A stretch of 15,912 nucleotides of DNA from CAZCFB01 sp964511535. GTDB taxonomy: Bacteria > Myxococcota_A > Polyangia > GCA-2747355 > CAZCFB01. The notes under the pieces were generated by a model. That model was given only the letters and a program-made list of their open reading frames with translations. It ran no database searches and was not told the origin of the DNA. A program made the translations under genes and the position numbers. Positions 7,238-14,433 of the stretch are shown piece after piece; the first letter of the stretch is position 1; every line of letters begins with the position of its first letter. The DNA is taken from assembly GCA_964511535.1 (NCBI GenBank), contig CAZEFW010000189.1, positions 1 through 15,912 of the forward strand. Reading direction: 5' to 3'.

Positions 7238-8022
7238 GGGTGCCAGCCCGGCTTGCGGCGCTCCAGGAACGCGGCCATCCCCTCCTGCCCCTCCTCGCTC
7301 ATGCGCAGGCGCGCGATCATCTCGGCGGTGGCGGGCCCGGCCTGCTCCAGGTCCTGCTCGGCCACCATTCGCACCATGCGCTTGCACGTGGCCAGCGCCT
7401 CGGGGCCGCTGGTGAGCAGGTTGCCCACGTACGCGTCCACCGCGGCGTCCAGCTCCTCGGGCGGCACGACCTTGTTGACCAGCCCGCACTGCAGCGCCTT
7501 GTCCGCGGTGAGGCGTTCGCCCGTCAGGAAGTACTCCCGGCCGTAGCGCTCGCCCACACGCTTGAGCACGTAGGGCGAGATGCACGCGGGCACCAGGCCG
7601 ATCTTCACCTCCGAAAAGGAGAAGACCGCCCCCTGCGCCGCCACCGGGATGTCGCACACCGCCACCAGGCCGGTGCCGCCGCCGATGGCCGGCCCGTTGA
7701 TGCGCCCCACCACCGGCTTGGGGCAGTCGTACACCTCGCGCATCAGGTTCGCCAGGTTCAGCGAGTCCTCGTAGTTCTGCTCGTAGGTGTACTCCACCAC
7801 CTTGCGCATCCAGTGCAGGTCCGCGCCCGCGCAGAACGCCTTGCCCTCACCAGTGAGCACCACCACCCGCACCGCGGGATCGTCACGAACCGCCGCGAAC
7901 GCCTCGCGCAGCTCGCGGATCATCACCTCGTTGAAGGCGTTGCGGATGTCCGGCCGGTTCATGGTGACGCGGGCGACGCCGTCGGCGACGGAGAGGCGGA
8001 CGGTTTCGAAGTTCTGGGACAT
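7234..8022 (-). CDS. Enoyl-CoA hydratase/isomerase family protein, probable methylglutaconyl-CoA hydratase
   Basis: A 262-residue crotonase-fold enzyme of normal family length. Oxyanion-hole segments are FCAGADLHWM (63-72) and NGPAIGGGTGL (109-119), followed by CDIPVA, FSFSEVKIGLVPA and ISPYVL. The Glu of SEVKIG (Glu138) corresponds to one of the two catalytic glutamates of rat mitochondrial enoyl-CoA hydratase; the other position (GGGxE in that enzyme) is Gly118 here. This GGGxG pattern, with DLxWM and SPYV, is the wording I associate with methylglutaconyl/isohexenylglutaconyl-CoA hydratases (LiuC/AtuE type), which act in leucine or isoprenoid breakdown. Substrate cannot be fixed from sequence alone. 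The ATG at 8022 is chosen because GAGGAG lies 7 bases upstream; an in-frame TTG at 8040 would add six residues and overlap that site. The gene is convergent with the signalling operon. Other leucine-pathway genes are not seen next to it. Confidence 0.9.
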   Translation of the reverse strand: MSQNFETVRLSVADGVARVTMNRPDIRNAFNEVMIRELREAFAAVRDDPAVRVVVLTGEGKAFCAGADLHWMRKVVEYTYEQNYEDSLNLANLMREVYDCPKPVVGRINGPAIGGGTGLVAVCDIPVAAQGAVFSFSEVKIGLVPACISPYVLKRVGERYGREYFLTGERLTADKALQCGLVNKVVPPEELDAAVDAYVGNLLTSGPEALATCKRMVRMVAEQDLEQAGPATAEMIARLRMSEEGQEGMAAFLERRKPGWHP

Positions 8023-8029
8023 TTTCGAA

Positions 8030-8035
8030 CTCCTC
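8030..8035 (-). promoter_or_regulatory. Shine-Dalgarno of the hydratase gene
   Basis: GAGGAG on the minus strand, 7 bases before the ATG at 8022. It decides the start in favour of MSQNFETV over the upstream TTG. Confidence 0.7.
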
Positions 8036-8040
8036 TTCAA

Positions 8041-8128
8041 ACAAAAAACAAGGAACTAGAAACAAGAAATTTCAAATGAAACGGGGTACCTCATTTTTTG
8101 TTCAGCATTTCTTGTTCAGCATTTTTTG
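8041..8128. repeat. AT-rich intergenic patch with 14-base direct repeats and inverted copies
   Basis: This patch is strikingly A/T-rich compared with its surroundings. At 8092-8128 a 14-base unit, CATTT(T/C)TTGTTCAG, is repeated two and a half times (8092-8105, 8106-8119, partial 8120-8128). AACAAGAAAT (8061-8070) is a perfect inverted match to ATTTCTTGTT (8107-8116), and ACAAAAAA (8041-8048) pairs with TTTTTTGT (8094-8101). It lies between the end of the 8129-9385 gene and the start of the hydratase, both on the minus strand, so it may hold the former's terminator and the latter's promoter; no clear -35/-10 pair is visible. Confidence 0.7.
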
Positions 8129-9385
8129 CTACTTCTTCGCGGCCTTCCAGATCGCCCCAACCCGATCCCCCACATAAAGATCCCCCTGCCAGTACGCAAC
8201 GCTCTTGGGCGTGCTGGTGGCTTCCCAGCTCAGCACCTCGGTGAAGGTCTCGAAGTCCCTGGTGACCGACACGCGCAGCTTGAACTTGGTCAGCTTCTTG
8301 ATCTTCTCCACCTCGGTCTCGTCGTGGGTCATCACCAGGTGCTCGCCGGTCTCGGGCACGGGGTAGATGTCGAGCACGCGCCGGTTGGCCAGCTTCGCCA
8401 CCGGCTTGACGCCGCCCTTGTCGTCCATGGCCCAGGTGCTCCAGACCAGCTTGGGCACCGTGAGGATCTTGACGCCGCGGGCGATGCCGAGGGTGGCCGA
8501 GATCGGGTGCGTCTCGAAGACCCAGGCGTTATACAGGGTGTGGGTCGACGCCAGGTCGGTGCGCTTGGTCCCGTCGGTGGTGGCGTTGATCAACTCCGTC
8601 GGGTTGCCCGCGTTGTCCGAGTGGTAGCCGAACATCCACATCGTCTTGCCCACGGGCAGCAGGCAGGTCCAGCGGATGTCCCCCACCTTCTGGTTGCTGC
8701 GCCGGTCGTGCACCTTGAAGCTGGCGCCCTTGTCGGTGGACTTCCACAGGATCGAGTGGATGTTGCTCGCGGTCCATTCGGCCTGAGTGGCGCCGGAACC
8801 CACGGCGTACCAGGCGCCGCCGAACGAGACCAGGTCGTGCACATGCACCCCTTGCTTGAGCGTGCGGCTCTTGGACCACTTGCCCCCCTTCGCCTTGTGG
8901 TACACGTTGCCCAGCCAGGCGTCCTCGGTGGCGTCGATGCCCGCCATGGTCAGGCGGTCATCCAGGATGCGGTAGCGCTCCAGGTGCTCCTCCTGGGTGG
9001 TGAACTCCTTGGTCACCGTCGTCGCCTTCGGGTCGGCGAAGTAGCGCATCTCGATGGGGGTCACGCGGCCCAGGTTGTAGGTGGCGTCCCCGTAGCCGAG
9101 GTAGAGCCGCCCCTCGAACACCACAAGGTCATGGATGCTGCGCTCGAACTTGTAGTGCGCGAGCTTCTTGTAGCCCGCCGCGATGTAATCCTCGATCGGC
9201 TTGGCCCAGCTCGCCGGCGCGCCGAAGGTCATCGCCGCGACGCTGAGCCCGGCGTCCGGACCGGGGCCGCTGTCCACGCCGCTGTCCATGGTGATAACGC
9301 CGTCGCTGCCAGGGGTCACGCCGTCGTCGTCGCTGCAGCCTGCACAAAGGGCCGCGGCCAGCAGCAGGATCGTCCAGAGCCTCAT
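8129..9385 (-). CDS. Lipoprotein with beta-propeller-like body, function unknown
   Basis: A 418-residue exported protein of no recognised named family. The N-terminus MRLWTILLLAAALCAGC is a lipoprotein signal with Cys17 as the likely acylated residue; Cys at -3 is an unusual lipobox position, normally Leu. A short acidic, glycine-rich linker (about 18-42) follows. The body has repeated beta-strand units with a shared pattern, SIHDLVVFEGRLYLGYG, HVHDLVSFGGAWYAVGSG and SVAYWQGDLYVGD, and an Asp-box-like LWKSTDKGASFKV, as in sialidase or BNR-type propellers. No catalytic residues of sialidases are evident, so binding or structural duty is more likely. Start at 9385 rather than 9436: GGGAGGT ends 5-6 bases before this ATG and the signal peptide starts cleanly here. 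Only 52 bases separate it from the upstream FG-GAP gene on the same strand, so the two are probably one transcript. Confidence 0.85.
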   Translation of the reverse strand: MRLWTILLLAAALCAGCSDDDGVTPGSDGVITMDSGVDSGPGPDAGLSVAAMTFGAPASWAKPIEDYIAAGYKKLAHYKFERSIHDLVVFEGRLYLGYGDATYNLGRVTPIEMRYFADPKATTVTKEFTTQEEHLERYRILDDRLTMAGIDATEDAWLGNVYHKAKGGKWSKSRTLKQGVHVHDLVSFGGAWYAVGSGATQAEWTASNIHSILWKSTDKGASFKVHDRRSNQKVGDIRWTCLLPVGKTMWMFGYHSDNAGNPTELINATTDGTKRTDLASTHTLYNAWVFETHPISATLGIARGVKILTVPKLVWSTWAMDDKGGVKPVAKLANRRVLDIYPVPETGEHLVMTHDETEVEKIKKLTKFKLRVSVTRDFETFTEVLSWEATSTPKSVAYWQGDLYVGDRVGAIWKAAKK

Positions 9386-9391
9386 CGCACA

Positions 9392-9397
9392 CCTCCC
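9392..9397 (-). promoter_or_regulatory. Shine-Dalgarno of the propeller lipoprotein gene
   Basis: GGGAGG on the minus strand, 6 bases before the ATG at 9385. It excludes the longer reading from 9436, which would put 17 extra residues ahead of the signal peptide. Confidence 0.7.
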
Positions 9398-9437
9398 GTG
9401 AGGCCCTTGCTTCCTACAAATGGCGGTGCGGGTCAAG

Positions 9438-11879
9438 TCAGGGGCAGAAGGTGCTCATGAACGACGCGCCGCAGCCGTTGTTCAGCGAGGCGGTGTTGCC
9501 ACTGGCGGTGACGGTGGAATTGATGCATTCGGCGCCGATGAAGGTCATGGTCGGGTGGTACCCCGCGGGGCACAGCTCGGCGCTCTTGATGCTGACCTTG
9601 GAGCCGATCACCTTGACCCCCACGCCGCGAACCGCGTGCTTGAGCAGCAGCCGCATGATGGTGGCGCCGGAGGTATTCTTGATGCGCACCCCGAACAGGT
9701 CCGGGTCCTCCACTGTGATGGTGGTCAACGCGGCGTCCTTGCCCAGCACGTCCACGCCGCCTGCGAAGCCGCGGATCACCAGGCTCGAGACGCTGACCCC
9801 TGACACGCCCTTGTTGATGCGGACTCCGAACGACGGCTCGCCATCCAGGTCCCCCACCGCCGCCGCGATGAGACGGCTCGACTGCGAATCGGAATGCACG
9901 GTGTAGTGGTTCAGCTTCCCCCCTCCCACGTTGGTGTAATGGATCAGCTTGGTCCCCTTGCCGATCCCGAGGTAGTGGGTGGCGATGATGTCGAGGTCGC
10001 CGTCGTTGTCCATGTCGCGCACGTCCATGGACTGCACGGTCCCGGCGACGCCGCCGTCCCCCAGGGATGAGAAGGAGCCGGCCGTGGCGGTCAGATCGTT
10101 GCGGTAGACCTTGATCTTGTCGTTGGCGCCCTTGCCCGCCGCGATGACCTCCGGCTTGCCGTCGCCGGTCAGGTCTCGAAACGCGACGTGGGCGAGGCCG
10201 TAGCCGAAGGCCGTGACCAGGCTCTTGTGGGCCTTCCAGTAGCCGTTGCTCTGCCAGCGGTGCACCCGTATATACCCGCCGATGCCGCTGCCCAAGCCGA
10301 TGGTGATCACGTCAGGCTTGCCGTCGCCGTTCATATCCCTGGCGCCCACCGGCAGCTGGTCCGAGAAGATGCTCAGGCCGTGGAGCTTGAAGTTCCCCTT
10401 GCCGTCGTTGAGCCACATGATGGCCTTTTTCTGTGACCCCGAGGAGGTGTTGTCTGGCACCAGGATGTCGAAGTCCTTGTCCCCGTCGAAGTCCGCCACG
10501 AAGGAGGGTCCCCACCCGCCTCCGTTGCTCTTGCTGCTGGTCCAGGTGGATGAGAAGCCGTTCTTCGAGCTGTCCTTGACGCCCACATAGCGCAGGTAGT
10601 CCTTGAGGGAGCTGGTGTAGGCGCTGCCGAGGGCCACGTCGATCTTGTCGTCGCTGTTGAAGTGGCCCACGTCCATGTTGCGCGTGTAGTAGCCCCAGCC
10701 GAAGCTGGACTGAAAGTTGAGCTTGCCGGAGCTGGTGCCGGCGTAGAACACCTCGTTCGTTCCGTCACCGCCGGCGAAAATGTCGAGGAAGCCGTCCTGG
10801 TTGAAGTCCACCACTCGCCGTACGCCGAGCCCCTTACCCGAGGTGAAAAGGGTGGGCGTGGTCTGCCATGATCCGCTGCCCAGGTTCTTGTAGACCCGAA
10901 TGTACCCCCCCGAGCTGGCGGTGATGATCTCCAGGCGATCGTCGCCTGTGAAGTCCCTGGCGTCGACGGAGTCCATGTGCTTCTCGGTGGTGACGTTATT
11001 CTTCCATCCCTGCTTCCAGGTCTTGCCGCCCTTGTAGAACAGCGTGCCCACTGGCCCGGTCTGGGTGTGCCACATCAGGTCCTTGTGACCCGCGCCCCTG
11101 AGAATAGCCCCGCTGGCGCCCTCGATGATGACCCCGCTGGCGTTGATGTCGAGGCACACCGGGGCACTGGCCTGCAACAGGCCCGAGACGATGTAGCGGC
11201 TGTTGGGCACGAAGCCCTTGTTCTGACACTTGGTGAGCTTGATGGGCGAGTGCTCGTAGATCCTGGTAGTCGAGACACCCGTAAGGCTATTGGCGTCGGT
11301 GCACTGCACGTACCACGTGTGCTGGGCCACCTTCATGGTCTTGTCGCCCCAGATCATGGAGAGCGTCGCTCCAGCCTTGAACGGCCCCAGGTACTTGCCG
11401 CGCTCCTTTCCATCAACGAAGAGCTTGCAGGTGGCGATGGCAGCGCCCCCGGCTTTTGGCGCGACCTTGAACTGCCAGGTGGTGCTGTAGGCCGCCGTCT
11501 TGAGCTTGTTGGCCGGCGCCACCAGGGTCACCACCGGGCCGCCGGGCGACGAATCGGGTTTGGGCGGCAGGTCGGTGACGACGCCGCGATCTCTGCGCGT
11601 GTCGGTGACGGGGCCGCGATCTTTGCGCGCGTCGGTGACGGGGCCGCGATCCCTGGAGCCGTCGCCCGCCGCGCCTCCGTCCAGCTTCAACCCCTGGCGC
11701 ACGCAATTGCGCTTGCCCCCGCCCAGGCGCTGGCACTCGTAGCCGTCGGGGCACTCCTCGCCGCCCTTCTTGCAGGCGAAGGCGATATCGCCGTATTCGG
11801 GGTTGAAGCAGCCGCCCAGGGAGAGGGCCGCCATGAGCGCTGGGACAAAGGCCAGGTGTGTGCAACGAGTCTTGAGCAT
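9438..11879 (-). CDS. Large lipoprotein: FG-GAP propeller nested within a parallel beta-helix
   Basis: An 813-residue exported protein. Signal MLKTRCTHLAFVPALMAALS ends in lipobox LGGC (Cys24). Next come a small Cys-rich segment (CKKGGEECPDGYEC), a 10-residue tandem-repeat linker, an Ig-like beta domain (about 105-210), and one beta-helix rung (YIVSGLLQASAPVCLDI to GVIIEGASGAILRG, about 225-263). Then seven FG-GAP/VCBS calcium-loop motifs follow: DFTGDDRLEI, DFNQDGFLDI, HFNSDDKIDV, DFDGDKDFDI, DMNGDGKPDV, DLTGDGKPEV, DMDNDGDLDI. An eighth stops after DLDG (about 676) and runs straight into beta-helix rungs (SFGVRINKGVSGVSV, LVIRGFAGGVDV, LFGVRIKN). Such propellers bind ligands or partners at the surface with calcium; I see no catalytic site. 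The start is uncertain: ATGs at 11900, 11891 and 11879 are all in frame and none has a Shine-Dalgarno. 11879 gives the most regular signal peptide and fits a near-leaderless message from the TATAAT at 11890-11895. Confidence 0.88.
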   Translation of the reverse strand: MLKTRCTHLAFVPALMAALSLGGCFNPEYGDIAFACKKGGEECPDGYECQRLGGGKRNCVRQGLKLDGGAAGDGSRDRGPVTDARKDRGPVTDTRRDRGVVTDLPPKPDSSPGGPVVTLVAPANKLKTAAYSTTWQFKVAPKAGGAAIATCKLFVDGKERGKYLGPFKAGATLSMIWGDKTMKVAQHTWYVQCTDANSLTGVSTTRIYEHSPIKLTKCQNKGFVPNSRYIVSGLLQASAPVCLDINASGVIIEGASGAILRGAGHKDLMWHTQTGPVGTLFYKGGKTWKQGWKNNVTTEKHMDSVDARDFTGDDRLEIITASSGGYIRVYKNLGSGSWQTTPTLFTSGKGLGVRRVVDFNQDGFLDIFAGGDGTNEVFYAGTSSGKLNFQSSFGWGYYTRNMDVGHFNSDDKIDVALGSAYTSSLKDYLRYVGVKDSSKNGFSSTWTSSKSNGGGWGPSFVADFDGDKDFDILVPDNTSSGSQKKAIMWLNDGKGNFKLHGLSIFSDQLPVGARDMNGDGKPDVITIGLGSGIGGYIRVHRWQSNGYWKAHKSLVTAFGYGLAHVAFRDLTGDGKPEVIAAGKGANDKIKVYRNDLTATAGSFSSLGDGGVAGTVQSMDVRDMDNDGDLDIIATHYLGIGKGTKLIHYTNVGGGKLNHYTVHSDSQSSRLIAAAVGDLDGEPSFGVRINKGVSGVSVSSLVIRGFAGGVDVLGKDAALTTITVEDPDLFGVRIKNTSGATIMRLLLKHAVRGVGVKVIGSKVSIKSAELCPAGYHPTMTFIGAECINSTVTASGNTASLNNGCGASFMSTFCP
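11571..11660 (-). repeat. Three tandem 30-base units in the linker of the FG-GAP lipoprotein
   Basis: Units at 11571-11600, 11601-11630 and 11631-11660 each begin GTCGGTGACG on the plus strand and are strongly alike, with the third diverging at its end. On the coding (minus) strand they encode the 10-residue repeat DRG(P/V)VTD(A/T)R(K/R), a charged spacer between the lipid anchor and the folded domains. Exact 30-base periodicity implies repeat expansion and possible length variation. Confidence 0.9.
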
Positions 11880-11889
11880 AGCAAATATC

Positions 11890-11895
11890 ATTATA
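11890..11895 (-). promoter_or_regulatory. Perfect -10 box for the FG-GAP lipoprotein
   Basis: TATAAT on the minus strand, a 6/6 match to the sigma70 -10 consensus and rare in such GC-rich DNA. A start site 6-7 bases downstream would lie near 11883-11884, just 4-5 bases before the ATG at 11879. The hexamer at -35 spacing (TGATAT) is poor. If this promoter is real, the ATGs at 11891 and 11900 are not used and the message is nearly leaderless. Confidence 0.4.
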
Positions 11896-11977
11896 TCCAT
11901 GGAACTACTGGCATATCAGTATGAAGGACTCTGACGCCAGCGCCACTTGCGCACATTTCTTCCCCACGCTTCTGGGT

Positions 11978-11983
11978 TACTAT
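11978..11983 (+). promoter_or_regulatory. Tentative -10 box for the toroid lipoprotein
   Basis: TACTAT, a 4/6 match to the -10 consensus, ends 7 bases before the ATG at 11991, and no Shine-Dalgarno is visible before that ATG. This repeats the arrangement on the other strand of the same 111-base divergent region (11880-11990). No good -35 element is seen; low confidence. Confidence 0.25.
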
Positions 11984-11990
11984 TGCGTCC

Positions 11991-14417
11991 ATGTCAGCCG
12001 CCCGAAGCGCGTGGCTGCTGGTACCGCTCGTGGCCATTGTCGGCTCGTGCGGCCAGTGCCCGGATTCTCTTTGGGGCGACCTGAACCCTATCCAGGGTGA
12101 CAAGGTCGCCCCATTCCCCGAGTACCCCGCCACCTGGAAGCGCGCGCGGTCCCTGGCCGAGGACGCCGTGGCCCGGGCGGCCTCGGAGGGGATGCGCAGC
12201 TGGGAAGGCGCAACCGAAGGCGAGGTGCGCTCCTACACGTGGGACGTTGTGGCCATGGCCGCTGCCCTGCACGGCAAGGAGCGCCACGCCGACGCCCACA
12301 GCCGCGTGGTGGCGGAGCTGATCCGGCGCGAGATGCCTGACGGCTCCTGGCCCGAGGTGGTGGTCACCGGCGGCCAGGATCTGGAGCCGGCCCTGGCGGG
12401 CTACTCCGAGTCGGCCGCCGCCCTGGCGCTGCTCGGCAGCCTCGCCGCAGAGGGGCTGGTGATCCCGGGGCTGAGCGAGCGCATCCGCAAGGGCCTCAAG
12501 TGGCTCGAGGCCACCTGGCGCCCCGACGGCGGCCTGCCCATCGTGCCCCGCTCCCGCCGCCTGTCCACCGAGGGAATCGCCCTGGCCACCATGGCGGGGC
12601 TCGCCCTGCGCCGGGGCTGCAGCTACTGCGAGGACCGCGCCGTTGAGGCCACGCGCCTGCTGACCGGCACCCTCTGGCTCAAGGACCACTTTGCCCGAGG
12701 CATCATCCTGGGCCATGGCGAGGTGAAGGACAGCATCGACCGGGACAGCACCGGCCCGCATACCCATAACGCCCTGGCGGCGCTGGCGCTGCTCGAGGCG
12801 CGCCGGGTCCTGGGCGAGCGCGCGCCCTCCCCCGCCGATTACGATCCCGGCCCCTGGCTGATCAAACATTTCTCCCGGGTGGCGGCCGTGGGCAGCGGGG
12901 TCAAGGCCAGCGGCCTCGGCGGCAGGCTGGTGCTCCAGGATCGCACCGGGCTGCTCTACGGGTGCACCGGCGGCATCGTCAGCCGCGACCACGGCAAGGT
13001 GACCCTGCGCTGCCCTGACGAGACGCTGAAGGTGGCCGAGCCCATCACCTGCCCCTCGCCTTACACCCGCTGCGGCTCCGACGCAGTGGCGCTGCCGCCC
13101 GGCTCGCGCCCCCTGGACAGCGTGGACGCCCGGGTGACCCTGATGGGCGCCATCATGGCCCTCGGGCTGGGCAAGGCGGACGACGCCGCGGCGTGGCTCA
13201 ACGCCGCCCTGGCCATGCAGCGCCCGGACGGCGCGGTGGTGGCTGTGGCCGGGCAGCCGCGGTCCGCGCCCGACAGCGCGCTGCGCTACCCGCACTTCCA
13301 CCCGAGGGCCCACTACGGCGCCACCGGCCTGCTGGCCGCGGCCCTGGATGGGCGTAACCCGTTTCTGCCGGGGCGGGTCCTGGCGAAGAAGCTCCCCGGC
13401 AGCGTCTCACCGCCCCTGGCCAGCGCCCGCAAGCTGCGCCGCCTGAACCTCGGGCTGCTGCCCGAGCCGGCCTCGGGCTGGGTGGCAGCGGCCGAGCCCG
13501 GCTTGCTGCACCTGCAATCCCAGACGCGCGAGGAGGGCTGGGTCACCTGGAGTACGCCCTTCCGCGGCGATCTGTCCACGCCTGCGGCGTGCTGGCAGTT
13601 GCGGGCGGACTTCTCCGGCGTCGGCCCCTGGGACACCCTGCAGATCAAGGCCGAGGACGCCCGCGGCCTGACCCACGGGCTGAACCTGCCCGGGTTGGTG
13701 GGCAAGGCGCCGTACGCCATGAACCTTTCGCTGGCCCGGCTCGGCGTGTTCTGGGTGCGCGGCGGCGATCCGGGGACCACCTTCCGCCCGGGCAAGTTCA
13801 GCCTCGGCGTGCTCACCCGCAGCAGCGACCGCAAGCCGGGGGTCAACGTCCTGCTGAAGGCGCGGCGGCTCGCCCTGGTGCCCGGGGACTGCCTGGAGGG
13901 CGCGCCCGTGCGGTTCCGCCGCGGCGAGCTGACCCTGGAGGGCGCGGGGGGCAAGCTGCCGGTCGCCCGGGAGGTGGAGGTGGAGGGCAAGCGCGCCGTG
14001 AAGCTGAGCTACGACATCCAGGAGCCCGGCGCGTGGCAGCGGGTGACCATCAACGACCGGTGGCGCTGGAGCTGCGCCCGGGTGGTGCGGCTGCGCTATC
14101 GCTCCGACCAACGCACCCGCGTGCAGCTGGTGGTGGAGGACGGCCAGCTGGGCGGGGGCTACAAGAAGGGCTCGCGGTTCTACGCCGAGGGGTTCTTGTC
14201 CAAGACCGACCGCTGGCTGGAGTGGCGCGTGCCCGTGGCCAAGCTGCGCCCCTTCAACCCCAAGGACCTGCGCCTGCTGGACGGTGCGCGGCTGCGCAAG
14301 GTGTCCATCGCCTTCCCGTCGGTGGAGCGGGCCGCGCGCAAGGGCACGGTGACCTTGCTGTCGCTGGACGCCCTGGCGCGGCCGGATCAGCTGAAGAAGG
14401 ACGGGTCCTGCAGGTAA
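11991..14417 (+). CDS. Lipoprotein with alpha/alpha-toroid-like half and beta-sandwich half, function unknown
   Basis: An 808-residue exported protein. The signal SAWLLVPLVAIVGSC has lipobox VGSC with Cys20 acylated. Residues about 45-460 are helical and carry repeats seen in terpenoid-cyclase/prenyltransferase-like alpha/alpha toroids: MPDGSWPE (about 116), RPDGGLPIV (177-185) and QRPDGAVVAV (about 410), each followed by an Ala/Leu-rich helix such as STEGIALATMAGLAL. No cyclase DxDD or prenyltransferase zinc motif is visible; polysaccharide lyases also use this fold. Residues about 525-640 and 680-800 look like two beta-sandwich modules of carbohydrate-binding style (ACWQLRADFSGVGPWDTLQIKAED; GAWQRVTINDRWRW, then RVVRLRYRSD). 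A periplasmic or surface polysaccharide-related role is a guess from fold alone. The start at 11991 has no Shine-Dalgarno. The gene is divergent from the FG-GAP lipoprotein and convergent with the next gene, with 16 bases between stop codons and no hairpin. Confidence 0.88.
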   Translation: MSAARSAWLLVPLVAIVGSCGQCPDSLWGDLNPIQGDKVAPFPEYPATWKRARSLAEDAVARAASEGMRSWEGATEGEVRSYTWDVVAMAAALHGKERHADAHSRVVAELIRREMPDGSWPEVVVTGGQDLEPALAGYSESAAALALLGSLAAEGLVIPGLSERIRKGLKWLEATWRPDGGLPIVPRSRRLSTEGIALATMAGLALRRGCSYCEDRAVEATRLLTGTLWLKDHFARGIILGHGEVKDSIDRDSTGPHTHNALAALALLEARRVLGERAPSPADYDPGPWLIKHFSRVAAVGSGVKASGLGGRLVLQDRTGLLYGCTGGIVSRDHGKVTLRCPDETLKVAEPITCPSPYTRCGSDAVALPPGSRPLDSVDARVTLMGAIMALGLGKADDAAAWLNAALAMQRPDGAVVAVAGQPRSAPDSALRYPHFHPRAHYGATGLLAAALDGRNPFLPGRVLAKKLPGSVSPPLASARKLRRLNLGLLPEPASGWVAAAEPGLLHLQSQTREEGWVTWSTPFRGDLSTPAACWQLRADFSGVGPWDTLQIKAEDARGLTHGLNLPGLVGKAPYAMNLSLARLGVFWVRGGDPGTTFRPGKFSLGVLTRSSDRKPGVNVLLKARRLALVPGDCLEGAPVRFRRGELTLEGAGGKLPVAREVEVEGKRAVKLSYDIQEPGAWQRVTINDRWRWSCARVVRLRYRSDQRTRVQLVVEDGQLGGGYKKGSRFYAEGFLSKTDRWLEWRVPVAKLRPFNPKDLRLLDGARLRKVSIAFPSVERAARKGTVTLLSLDALARPDQLKKDGSCR

Positions 14418-14433
14418 GCCCGGAGCCCTCGAC

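Noticed and set aside
9386..9437. Separate promoter for the 8129-9385 gene (TTGACC on the minus strand overlapping the upstream stop codon)
   Set aside because: TTGACC is a fair -35 but no -10-like hexamer lies 16-18 bases on; the 52-base gap fits co-transcription with the FG-GAP gene better.
8126..9460. Plus-strand open frame of about 444 codons
   Set aside because: The minus strand carries a lipoprotein signal, a Shine-Dalgarno and repeated propeller-like units across the same interval; the plus product has no signal or domain.
11994..13313. Minus-strand open frame of about 439 codons opposite the toroid lipoprotein
   Set aside because: The plus frame has a signal peptide and regular PDG-helix repeats; the antisense frame is His/Gly/Ala-rich without motifs.
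14418..14433. Terminator between the convergent toroid and Cys-rich lipoprotein genes
   Set aside because: The gap is 16 bases with no inverted repeat or T-run; any terminator must lie inside one of the coding ends, and I could not see one.
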